Below, piece by piece: positions 35,373-42,521 of a DNA stretch of 64,000 nucleotides (position 1 is the stretch's first letter; the number at the start of each line of letters is the position of its first letter). Under the pieces are notes generated by a model. That model saw only the letters and a list, made by a program, of their open reading frames with translations, did not search any database and was not told the origin of the DNA. The DNA comes from Pseudomonadota bacterium (GTDB lineage: Bacteria > Pseudomonadota > Alphaproteobacteria > Rhizobiales > Hyphomicrobiaceae): NCBI GenBank assembly GCA_023412805.1, contig JAEZRM010000028.1:80032-144031 (forward strand), read 5' to 3'. The position numbers and the translations under genes are program-made.

Positions 35373-35448
35373 ATAGTGTGATTCAGATCGAGAAATTCGC
35401 TCGATACTGTGCCGATTGCTCTGGCGAATTTCTCGATCATCACACTAT
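35373..35448. repeat. Bulged inverted repeat, TAGTGT family, copy 2
   Basis: The left arm is ATAGTGTGAT, a TCA bulge, then GATCGAGAAATTCGC (35373-35400). The right arm is the exact complement without the bulge (35424-35448). It has the same 10 + bulge + 15 architecture as the copy 14 bases upstream and shares TAGTGT, GAT and TTCGC. Its right end includes the stop codon of the SLC13 gene. Confidence 0.75.
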
Positions 35449-36845
35449 GGCATGATCCCGAGCAGCTTCAGCCATGCGATCTGCAGCGGCGCGATGACCA
35501 GAAGGCCGGTTATGGCGAGCGGAATGAGAATGCGGGAGGCGGCGCTGGCCGCGACCTTGCCCATCATGAGGCCGACCATGACCGGCACGGCTTCGAACGC
35601 GAAAAACGGAGATTGCAGCCCGACGAGCATGGCCGTCAGGCCGGCGTTGAGCGGTAGGCCGGTGGCGGCCTCGATGCCCGGTAGTGTCGGCGTCACGATG
35701 GCAATAGATCCCGGAATGGTTGCGCCGACAGCGATCAGCGAGGCCGAGAACGAGATCAGCATGAACCCATAGGCGGGCGAAGCACCGGACGCGGGCATGA
35801 GCTGCGCCAGCGCCGTTGCGATCATGGTTCCGGCACCGGAGGTCGTGAGCACTGTGGCGACGCCGAGCACTGCTGCCAGCGAGATGATCGACGTGATCCT
35901 GTTGAAGTCGAAGACGTCCTCGGTGCGTGCAAATCCGAGCGGAGGGAGCAGGCACACGAAACCGGCGGCGAGCGCAATCCAACCCGGCTTCAGATGATGC
36001 AGGAAGTCGGTCATCCAGAGCAGCACGGTGACGGCAAGCAGAATAGCCAGACGACGGGCTGCGGGCGTGAGTGAGGCGGACATCGTGTCGGCCGCGACGG
36101 CTTTCGGCGGCGGTGCGGGCAGAAGCAGGCATATGGCGGCCCAGAACATGAGGGTCTTGAGTAAGCCGAGCAGCGGCAGGCACATCAGCAGGTATGCGCC
36201 ATAGCGAATGGTCGGCCCGCCCAATGTCTCCAGTGCGCCGAGAGAGATGACGTTCGTGAGATTGGCCGGCATGACGCCGTAACTCGTCAGGTAGTTGCCG
36301 GCGACGACCGTCAGAATGATGCCGATGTAGCCGCGCGATCCGGGCTCGTAGCCGACTTCCTTCGCTGTCGCGAGCAGGATCGGGATCATGATGGCGAGCC
36401 GTCCCATGGTCGTCGGGACGAGGAAGTTCAAGACCGTCGAGCCGATCAGAATGCTCGCGATGAGGCGTGGATAGGTGGAGATGCCGCTCATGAGAGCGCG
36501 CGCGACATAGCGGCCGAGGCCCGTGCGCTCTGCAGCACCGCCGATGGCGAGGCCGCCGATGACGAGCATGGCGGCATTCGACCAGAAGCCCGACAGCAAT
36601 GGGACTGTCGGCGCGATGCCTGTGGCGAGGGCCAGCGCGAAGAAGATCACGCCCGAATGCAGCGCCGGCAGCGCGGATGTCGCCCAGAGCGAAACCGTGA
36701 AGGCGACGATGGCGAGGCCGATCATGGCATTCGGCGTGTCGGCCGGCGGTGAGAGCATGGCCAACGCGATGGCGACCAGCGCGAAGACCGCAACGAGTGC
36801 GAGCTTACCCGGTGTAAGGTCGATACCGAGCACGCGACCGCTCAT
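35445..36845 (-). CDS. SLC13 (DASS)-family anion/carboxylate transporter
   Basis: A 466-residue integral membrane protein with about eleven hydrophobic helices in two repeats. NFLVPTTMGRLAIMIPI in the first half and VGATIPGSIAIVTPTLPG in the second match the paired SNT-like motifs that bind sodium and dicarboxylates or sulfate in DASS carriers. The middle cytoplasmic loop (PPPKAVAADTM) is short. The substrate is not determinable; dicarboxylates would fit the neighbouring thiolase. The stop codon lies in the end of an inverted repeat element. Confidence 0.8.
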   Translation of the reverse strand: MSGRVLGIDLTPGKLALVAVFALVAIALAMLSPPADTPNAMIGLAIVAFTVSLWATSALPALHSGVIFFALALATGIAPTVPLLSGFWSNAAMLVIGGLAIGGAAERTGLGRYVARALMSGISTYPRLIASILIGSTVLNFLVPTTMGRLAIMIPILLATAKEVGYEPGSRGYIGIILTVVAGNYLTSYGVMPANLTNVISLGALETLGGPTIRYGAYLLMCLPLLGLLKTLMFWAAICLLLPAPPPKAVAADTMSASLTPAARRLAILLAVTVLLWMTDFLHHLKPGWIALAAGFVCLLPPLGFARTEDVFDFNRITSIISLAAVLGVATVLTTSGAGTMIATALAQLMPASGASPAYGFMLISFSASLIAVGATIPGSIAIVTPTLPGIEAATGLPLNAGLTAMLVGLQSPFFAFEAVPVMVGLMMGKVAASAASRILIPLAITGLLVIAPLQIAWLKLLGIMP

Positions 36846-36911
36846 GCTGCGCTCTGAGCGCGGCGCGCCCTCTCGATGATCACGGCGATTCCCCGTTTCG
36901 CGCGCTGTGCG

Positions 36912-37955
36912 TCAGCCCTTGGCTTTCTTCGTGCCGCGCACGGCGAGGATCACCTCGGCCATGATCGACACCGCAATCTCGGCCGGCGTCTGGGCGCCGA
37001 TGTCGAGGCCGATGGGCGACTTGATGCGGGCGAGCTCTTCCTCGGTGATGCCTGCTGCCAGCAGACGCTCGCGCCGCTTCGCATGATTGCGCGATGAACC
37101 GAGGGCGGAGACATAAAGGCAGTTCGCCTTCACCGCGAGCTTCAGCGCCTCGTCGTCAATGTGCGCGACATGGGCGAGCGTCAGAACGGCCGTGTAGGGA
37201 TCGAGGCCGAGCTTCGGCAGCGCATCCTGGGGCCATTCGGCGATGAGCTTGGCGTCGGCTGCGCCGAACCGCGCAGGATCGGCGAAGGCCGTGCGCGGGT
37301 CGATAACGATGATCTCGTAGCCGGAAAGTGCCGCGAGCTGCGCTAACACCTGCGCGATGTGCGTCGCACCGATCGCAATGATCCGCGCAGGCGGCACGAG
37401 CGCGTGCACGAACACGTCGCCGTCGGGGCTTTCGATGAGCTGGCTCTTTGCCGTGCGGAAGCGGTTGGCGACGTCCTCGGGCAGATTGGCCTCCCCGCGC
37501 TCGTAGATGGTGCGCGAGGCATCGTCGAGTTTTGTCTTGATGACGAGGCCGTGCCGGCTCGTACGTGCGGCGATGGCGCGATCGAGGAGGACGTCGCCGC
37601 CGTTGTCCTTGCCGAGCCGCTCGACGAGCACGCGCACTTGCCCGCCGCACGGGAGGCCCGCGCGCCACGCGGTTTCGTCGGCGACGCCGAAGGTGAGCGT
37701 GCGCGGCTTGCCGTCTTCGATCGCTTCGCCGCCCTCGATGATGACGTCGCCTTCGATGCAGCCGCCGGATACCGAGCCCTGGAAATTGCCGTCGGCCGCA
37801 ATGGCCATCTGGCCGCCGACCGGCACAGGAGCGGAGCCCCAGGTATCGATGACGGTCGCGATGGCGACTTTGCCGTCGCGGGAGAGCCAATCGCGGGCGG
37901 TGCCGAGCACGTCGATCGCGGCGGCGTTGGGCGTTCGCGGCTGAAGTTCGGTCAT
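36912..37955 (-). CDS. XdhC/CoxI-family molybdenum cofactor maturation protein
   Basis: 347 residues from MTELQPRTPNAAA. VATVIDTWGSAPVPVGGQMAI and VSGGCIEGDVI form the XdhC_CoxI N-terminal domain (about 25-100), including its conserved Cys. The Rossmann C-terminal domain (about 195-335) has RIIAIGATHIAQVLAQLA and GLDIGAQTPAEIAVSIMAEV. XdhC proteins bind molybdopterin and assist its sulfuration before insertion into xanthine-dehydrogenase-type enzymes. No such hydroxylase is in the window. The translation start lies beside a rhizobial-style palindrome. Confidence 0.88.
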   Translation of the reverse strand: MTELQPRTPNAAAIDVLGTARDWLSRDGKVAIATVIDTWGSAPVPVGGQMAIAADGNFQGSVSGGCIEGDVIIEGGEAIEDGKPRTLTFGVADETAWRAGLPCGGQVRVLVERLGKDNGGDVLLDRAIAARTSRHGLVIKTKLDDASRTIYERGEANLPEDVANRFRTAKSQLIESPDGDVFVHALVPPARIIAIGATHIAQVLAQLAALSGYEIIVIDPRTAFADPARFGAADAKLIAEWPQDALPKLGLDPYTAVLTLAHVAHIDDEALKLAVKANCLYVSALGSSRNHAKRRERLLAAGITEEELARIKSPIGLDIGAQTPAEIAVSIMAEVILAVRGTKKAKG

Positions 37956-37960
37956 GGCGA

Positions 37961-38000
37961 CCCTCTCTTCTCCCTTTCTCCGCAAGAGCGGGGAGAGGGG
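37961..38000. repeat. CTCTCCCCGC-type palindrome in the xdhC leader
   Basis: On the minus strand CCCCTCTCCCCGCTCTTGCG is followed by an imperfect complement ending in GAGAGGG. The core (a C-rich arm, then GCGGGGAGAGG) matches 50894-50915. The GAGAGGG lies six bases before the xdhC ATG and could be its ribosome site. Confidence 0.6.
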
Positions 38001-38008
38001 CACTTGAA

Positions 38009-38944
38009 CTAAGACGCGCGCACTTGCGCACGTCCTGCAGATCGGCGCGGCGTTGTCGAGCGGTTGCTACCGCCGGATCGCGTCGATTGTGCGCCGCGCC
38101 GTTCCTCGGGATCGAGTCGGAAAGTGGCGCCCATGCGGGTCGCGGCGTCGCGCAACGCGGGAGCGTATGCCAGCAATTGCTCAAGCCCGAGGCGTGCATT
38201 CGGGGCCGAGATGGCGACGGCGCCGACGAGATCGCCGCTCTCCGTCAGGACGGGCATGGCAATGCAGACGACGCCGTCGATGTATTCCTGCTCGTCGGTA
38301 CCGATACCGCTCTCGCGGATCTTGTCGAGTGCACGGCTGAGGCGCGCGGCATCCGTGATGGTGCGGCTCGTGTGCCGGATGAGCGGCAGCGCGGCGATGA
38401 TCTCGGCGCGTTGCTCGAGGGGCTGCAGCGCGAGGAGCAGCTTGCCGATAGCGGAAGCGTGCGCCGGTACGCGGCTGCCAGCGTCGAAGCGCAGACCGAG
38501 CGGCCACTTTGCTTCGACGCGATCGAGATAGATGACCTCGGAACCCGACAGCACACCGAAATTGCAGGTCTCGCCCACCTCCTGCGAGAGTGCGCGCAGG
38601 ATCGAATGCCGGAGCGAGCGCGGCGCGGCGGCGGCGAGCGTATCGAAGGCGAGCTTGATGAGGCGCGGCCCTTCGATGTAGCCGCGTTTCCAGTGATCGC
38701 GCTCGATGAGGCCCATGTCGGCGAGCGCCGCGGTGATGCGATGGGCCGTCGGCTTGGTCAGGCCGGAGCGGCGCACGAGCTCTGCCATGGACAGGGGCTC
38801 GCGGGCTTCGGACACAAGCTCCAGGATCATCAGCGCCTTACCGCTGGCGCCGAGCGGGGTCGCGTCGCTGACGTCGCGGCTGCGGGCGGCCGATCGGGCA
38901 CGCGGCGCGCCATTCGCGGGGCGCTTTTGCGGTCGGTTGGTCAT
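38009..38944 (-). CDS. IclR-family transcriptional regulator
   Basis: 311 residues from MTNRPQKRPANG, preceded by AGAAGAGG. A basic N-terminal tail leads to the winged helix (about 35-95, SMAELVRRSGLTKPTAHRIT). The IclR effector domain follows (about 105-275, EVGETCNFGVLSGSEVIYLD and AVAISAPNARLG). The C-terminal 35 residues are Arg/Ser-rich and unusual. Targets are unknown. It is separated from xdhC by only 53 bases that hold a repeat, so the two could be one transcript. Confidence 0.88.
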   Translation of the reverse strand: MTNRPQKRPANGAPRARSAARSRDVSDATPLGASGKALMILELVSEAREPLSMAELVRRSGLTKPTAHRITAALADMGLIERDHWKRGYIEGPRLIKLAFDTLAAAAPRSLRHSILRALSQEVGETCNFGVLSGSEVIYLDRVEAKWPLGLRFDAGSRVPAHASAIGKLLLALQPLEQRAEIIAALPLIRHTSRTITDAARLSRALDKIRESGIGTDEQEYIDGVVCIAMPVLTESGDLVGAVAISAPNARLGLEQLLAYAPALRDAATRMGATFRLDPEERRGAQSTRSGGSNRSTTPRRSAGRAQVRAS

Positions 38945-39070
38945 GAGCCTCTTCTGGATCAAGAGTTTCGGCAAGTATCGCTTGTCTCGGCCTGCGAAAT
39001 CAATCGTTGTGCGGAGTGAGAGCCTGCGCAATTCGTTGCATTCGGGCGGGATCAGATATGCCGTTCACCA

Positions 39071-39550
39071 TTAGGGCTTGGGCTTGCTGGCGTAGACCGC
39101 GGCCGGATCGAAGAGCGGAGCGCCGCCGACGGGCCTCATAGCGAGATCAGCCGGATTGCCGGGGCCGAGGGGCACGGCGCGGTAGAAGCAACTCTTGCGA
39201 CCGGTGTGGCAGGCGGCCCCTGCGCCCGCGACGCGGACCTTGAGCCAGATGGCATCCTGGTCGCAATCCGTACGCAGCTCGACGACTTCGAGGATGTTTC
39301 CGCTCTCCTCACCCTTCTTCCACTGTCGGCCGCGCGAGCGGCTGTAGAAGTGCGCGTGCCCCGTCTCGATCGTGCGGACGAGCGCGTTGGCGTCCATCCA
39401 GGCGAACATGAGGACATCGCCCGTATCGGCATCCGTCGCGACCGCGGCGAGAAGGCCGGCCTCGTCGAACTTCGGGGCAAATGTGGCGCCTTCCTCGATA
39501 TCGACGGGCGAGCCGCGTTCGGCAAAGGGACCTGAAGCCGTGGTGCTCAT
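39071..39550 (-). CDS. hisI: Phosphoribosyl-AMP cyclohydrolase
   Basis: 159 residues from MSTTASGPFAERG; a TTG nine codons upstream is less likely. DTGDVLMFAWMDANALVRTI, FYSRSRGRQWKKGE and LRTDCDQDAIWLKV are the HisI signature, and ACHTGRKSCFYR completes the zinc-binding cysteines. It opens the purine ring of phosphoribosyl-AMP in step three of histidine synthesis. It is the monofunctional form, without a HisE domain. It lies next to folE, as in many Hyphomicrobiales, 40 bases downstream on the same strand. Confidence 0.95.
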   Translation of the reverse strand: MSTTASGPFAERGSPVDIEEGATFAPKFDEAGLLAAVATDADTGDVLMFAWMDANALVRTIETGHAHFYSRSRGRQWKKGEESGNILEVVELRTDCDQDAIWLKVRVAGAGAACHTGRKSCFYRAVPLGPGNPADLAMRPVGGAPLFDPAAVYASKPKP

Positions 39551-39590
39551 GGCGCGTTCCAGTTCAGCACTGTTCAAGCCGGAGAAAACG

Positions 39591-40244
39591 TCAGGTCCGT
39601 TGGCCGGCGTGGACCAGCTGGAGAAAGCGGTCGCGATAGCTGGCGTCGCTCTCGAAAACGCCGCTGAAACGCGTAGTCACCGTCGACACGCCATGCTGGC
39701 GTACGCCGCGCATGGACATGCACTGATGCTCGGCCTCGATCAGGATCGCGACGCCGCGCGGCGCGAGTACCTTCTCGATGGCACCAGCAATTTCGGCCGT
39801 GAGCTTTTCCTGCGTCTGCAGGCGGCCCGCGAAGATCTCGACGACACGCGCGAGCTTCGAGAGGCCGACGACGCGGCTGCCCGGCAGATACGCGATATGG
39901 GCGACGCCGACGAACGGCGCGATGTGATGCTCGCAGTGGCTCTGCACGCGAATGTCGCGGAGCATGACCATATCGTCGTACCCGCCGACGTCCTCAAACG
40001 TGCGTGAGAGCGCCTCGACAGGGTCGGCGCCGTAGCCGGCGAAATATTCCTCGAAAGCGGCCGCCACGCGCTTCGGCGTGTCGCGCAGGCCCTCGCGATT
40101 GGGGTCGTCACCGGCCCAGGCGAGCAGTGTGCGCACGGCTTCCTCAGCCTCGGCGCGGCTCGGCCGCCCAGACGCGCTATCGGGCGCGCTTTCCCCCGTC
40201 AGCTTAAGGCGCGCGGCGCCATTCTTCTTGATCATCGGCTCCAT
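39591..40244 (-). CDS. folE: GTP cyclohydrolase I
   Basis: 217 residues from MEPMIKKNG, with GGAAGG seven bases before the ATG; a second ATG nine bases further on has GGAG and is an alternative. NREGLRDTPKRVA, QSHCEHHIAPFVGVAHIAY and EAEHQCMSMRGVRQ hold the zinc ligands (Cys, His, Cys) and GTP-binding residues of the type IA enzyme. It makes 7,8-dihydroneopterin triphosphate for folate. Transcribed toward hisI. Confidence 0.96.
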   Translation of the reverse strand: MEPMIKKNGAARLKLTGESAPDSASGRPSRAEAEEAVRTLLAWAGDDPNREGLRDTPKRVAAAFEEYFAGYGADPVEALSRTFEDVGGYDDMVMLRDIRVQSHCEHHIAPFVGVAHIAYLPGSRVVGLSKLARVVEIFAGRLQTQEKLTAEIAGAIEKVLAPRGVAILIEAEHQCMSMRGVRQHGVSTVTTRFSGVFESDASYRDRFLQLVHAGQRT

Positions 40245-40555
40245 GCGTTCGACCTTCCGGCGAGCGTTTCGACCTGCGCTTATCATGTTTGGGCGGGCTT
40301 GTATCGCCTGGGTTCCCCGCGCCGCGCTTGAATTCGACCTCTGCGCGCGCGATATATCCGGCAGGGCGCATGGGTGCGGCGATCGACGCCCGTCCAGTCA
40401 GGACTATGGCAACACGAGTTGGCCAGCACGATGTGGGATGGCTGGTTCATCGCGACAAGATGGGCGACAAGCCGTCCGACAGCGTAACTTCCGGTCGGCT
40501 CGACGGTCAACCGCCGAGGCTGGAACAGCATTAAGGCCTGAGGATCCGGAGGATC
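40245..40555. other. Gene-free divergent region between folE and the NifU-like gene
   Basis: These 311 bases must contain the promoters of the folE-hisI unit (minus) and of the scaffold-yidD unit (plus). I see no convincing gene, repeat or terminator. GGATCCGGAGGATC just before the plus-strand start includes a strong GGAGG ribosome site. Confidence 0.6.
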
Positions 40556-41023
40556 ATGACAGAGCTGAGCGACCTCTATAGCCAGCGTATCATCGAGCTG
40601 GCCGCGGGCATCCCGCCGGCCGGCCGCTTGGCTGCGCCCGATGCAACGGCCTCGGCCCATTCGAAGCTTTGTGGCTCCACCATTGCCATTGAGCTCGCCA
40701 TGAAGGGCGATCGCGTCAAGGAGTACGCTCAGACCGTCAAGGCCTGCCTTCTCGGCCAGGCCTCGGCCGCCATCATGGCACGCAATATCGTCGGCTCAAG
40801 CGAAGCGGAGCTGCGTGAGGTCGCCGCTGAAGTGCGTCGTATGCTCAAGGAGAACGGGCCACCGCCTTCCGGGCGCTGGGCCGATCTCGCGGCGCTCGAG
40901 CCGGTGCGCGAGGTCAAGGGGCGTCACGCCTCGACGCTGCTCGCCTTCGAGGCGGTCGTGCGCGCGCTGGATGAGATTGCCGAGAAGAGCGGTAAGCAGG
41001 AGGTAGCTGCCGCGCGCGATTGA
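40556..41023 (+). CDS. NifU/IscU-like iron-sulfur scaffold variant
   Basis: A 155-residue IscU-fold protein. The first two cluster cysteines are present, in HSKLCGSTIAI (Cys39) and VKACLLGQASAAIM (Cys64). The third scaffold Cys is replaced in VKGRHASTLLAF, and the Asp normally after the first Cys-Gly is Ser. This variant occurs between folE and yidD in related genomes. It may be a scaffold with altered cluster handling or a non-cluster paralogue. The ribosome site is GGAGG. yidD follows after 18 bases. Confidence 0.82.
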   Translation: MTELSDLYSQRIIELAAGIPPAGRLAAPDATASAHSKLCGSTIAIELAMKGDRVKEYAQTVKACLLGQASAAIMARNIVGSSEAELREVAAEVRRMLKENGPPPSGRWADLAALEPVREVKGRHASTLLAFEAVVRALDEIAEKSGKQEVAAARD

Positions 41024-41041
41024 TGCAGGGCAGTTGCAACG

Positions 41042-41362
41042 ATGGCGAACCCTATTGAGCACCTCACCAAGGAGATTGCCAAGGCGCCCGTGCGGCTCTA
41101 CCGCTGGACGTTGAAGCCGCTGCTCGGCCATGAGTGCCGGCACCTGCCGACATGCTCGGAATACGCGCTCGACGCGATCGAGATCAACGGCGCGTGGCGC
41201 GGTTGGTGGCTCGCCGGTGCACGCGTCTGCCGGTGCCATCCGTGGGGCACGTCGGGTTATGATCCGGCGCCCGATGTGCGGAGCGAGCGTCACTGGTTCG
41301 CGCCCTGGCGCTACGGCCGCTGGTCGCAGCGTCAGGTCGAGGCGGATCGAATGCCGTCGTAG
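41042..41362 (+). CDS. yidD: Membrane protein insertion efficiency factor YidD
   Basis: A 106-residue member of the Haemolytic/YidD family. LKPLLGHECRHLPTCSEYAL and CRCHPWGTSGYDPAP are the signature, with three conserved cysteines. The N-terminal amphipathic segment associates with the inner membrane near YidC. In most bacteria yidD is between rnpA and yidC; here, as in several Hyphomicrobiales, it follows the NifU-like gene. The stop is five bases before a hairpin repeat. Confidence 0.93.
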   Translation: MANPIEHLTKEIAKAPVRLYRWTLKPLLGHECRHLPTCSEYALDAIEINGAWRGWWLAGARVCRCHPWGTSGYDPAPDVRSERHWFAPWRYGRWSQRQVEADRMPS

Positions 41363-41366
41363 TGAG

Positions 41367-41432
41367 TGGCTGCGGGCATAGCAGCACGGCTGAACGCGAC
41401 AGCACCTCTTTCCAGCAGCCCGCGGCAACAAA
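41367..41432. repeat. Convergent-gap hairpin repeat, copy B
   Basis: Arms GCTGCGGGC and GCCCGCGGC pair over nine positions with one G-T wobble. The inner loop carries CAGCACCTCTTTCCAGCA, as in the other copies. It follows the yidD stop and is in direct orientation with copy C. Confidence 0.72.
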
Positions 41433-41447
41433 CGCGACCTCGCGCAT

Positions 41448-41513
41448 TGGCCGCCGCCGCCATAGCATTTACAGCGGAGTGCGAAGCACCCCTTGCCAGC
41501 AGGCGGCGGCAAA
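41448..41513. repeat. Convergent-gap hairpin repeat, copy C
   Basis: Arms GCCGCCGCC (41453-41461) and GGCGGCGGC (41502-41510) pair perfectly. Relative to copy A two positions changed in the left arm and both partners changed in the right arm. The element ends two bases before the stop of the convergent gene. Confidence 0.75.
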
Positions 41514-41515
41514 TA

Positions 41516-42460
41516 CTATCGCGCGCTCAGGCGACGCAGTCGCTCATCGGCATCGCGCGCACCGAGTTCGCGCGCTTTCTCGTACCAACTCCGAGCGAGT
41601 GCAATGTCGGGCTGGACGCCTGCAACGCCCATGGCGGCGAGTTCCGCCGGATCGTAGGTGGCGGCGAGCGCGAACGCGCCGTCTGCGAGATTGGCGTCGG
41701 CGGCGCGCCGGTAGAAAAGCCGTGCGGCTGCGATGTTGCCCTGCTGCGCCTGCGCGCGTCCACGCACGACGAACGCGAGCGCGCGCTGCTGGTCCTCCGT
41801 CAGCGCCGGGGGCGCTTTCGGTGCGGTGGTCGCAGGAACTGGTGGGCGCTGGGCTGGTGGTGGCGACGCGTCCAGCGGGGCTGGCGGTGCGCCGACGGAG
41901 GCGATATTACGCTCGCGCGGCGCCTCTGGTTGCTGAGGCGCGATCAACTCGGCCGCCGCGACAACGAGGGATGCGCGTGCGTCCGCGAGGACCGTCCCGT
42001 CGATTTGCACGAGAGCAATCGTTATGTCGGACTTGCCGGAGACACCGACAGGTATCGAAATGCGCAGGTTCGGCAGTACAGAGAGCGGCACGGCCCATGA
42101 GCCGGGCGCAATGGAGTGGCCCTCCGAGAGTACGACGGCGGACGGCATCCCGCGGATGCGCACGAAGCTGTTGCGCGGGATCGCGTCGATGGGGCCGATC
42201 TGAATCGGCAGGGGCGTCTCGCTGGCCGGCTCGACGAGAACGACCTTGCCGATGTTGATATGTGGCTTCTGTCCGACCTGCGCCTGGGCTTGAAGCCAAC
42301 CCGAGGCGCCATCTTCCGTATCGGAAAGCGTAGCCGGACTTCCAAGCGCGGGAACGGCTGCGGCTGGCGGGCCCGTCGCTACTGCAAGCGTGATGATGCA
42401 GAGGCCTGTGGCACCCCTCAAGATGCCGGCCATGGGCATCCGCATCCTGGTGTAAGTCAT
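41516..42460 (-). CDS. Exported Sel1-like repeat protein
   Basis: 314 residues. AAGGGGG precedes the ATG. A signal or membrane segment (about 12-35) is followed by a unique beta-rich region (about 50-170) with no family I recognise. A Pro/Ala-rich linker (about 175-215) leads to two Sel1/TPR-type helical repeats (NIAAARLFYRRAADANLADG and ALARSWYEKARELGARDADE). The layout resembles periplasmic adaptors in Hyphomicrobiales, often with cell-envelope roles. Function unknown. Confidence 0.75.
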   Translation of the reverse strand: MTYTRMRMPMAGILRGATGLCIITLAVATGPPAAAVPALGSPATLSDTEDGASGWLQAQAQVGQKPHINIGKVVLVEPASETPLPIQIGPIDAIPRNSFVRIRGMPSAVVLSEGHSIAPGSWAVPLSVLPNLRISIPVGVSGKSDITIALVQIDGTVLADARASLVVAAAELIAPQQPEAPRERNIASVGAPPAPLDASPPPAQRPPVPATTAPKAPPALTEDQQRALAFVVRGRAQAQQGNIAAARLFYRRAADANLADGAFALAATYDPAELAAMGVAGVQPDIALARSWYEKARELGARDADERLRRLSAR

Positions 42461-42521
42461 ATCGCCCCCTTGCGCCGCCGATGCGGGCCCGCCTCGGCGA
42501 CGGCCGTCCGCCGCCGCCGTA

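Noticed and set aside
35282..35448. Inverted repeats considered as ends of an insertion sequence
   Set aside because: The spacers are 23-24 bases and the whole pair spans 167 bases with no transposase frame, so at most they are non-autonomous elements.
40289..40534. An 81-codon plus-strand frame between folE and the NifU-like gene
   Set aside because: No ribosome site, no family features, and it fills a region that must hold two divergent promoters.
41367..41513. Two adjacent similar repeats considered as a CRISPR remnant
   Set aside because: The units are about 66 bp with only about 15 bases between them, have long internal stems, recur singly elsewhere, and no cas genes are present.
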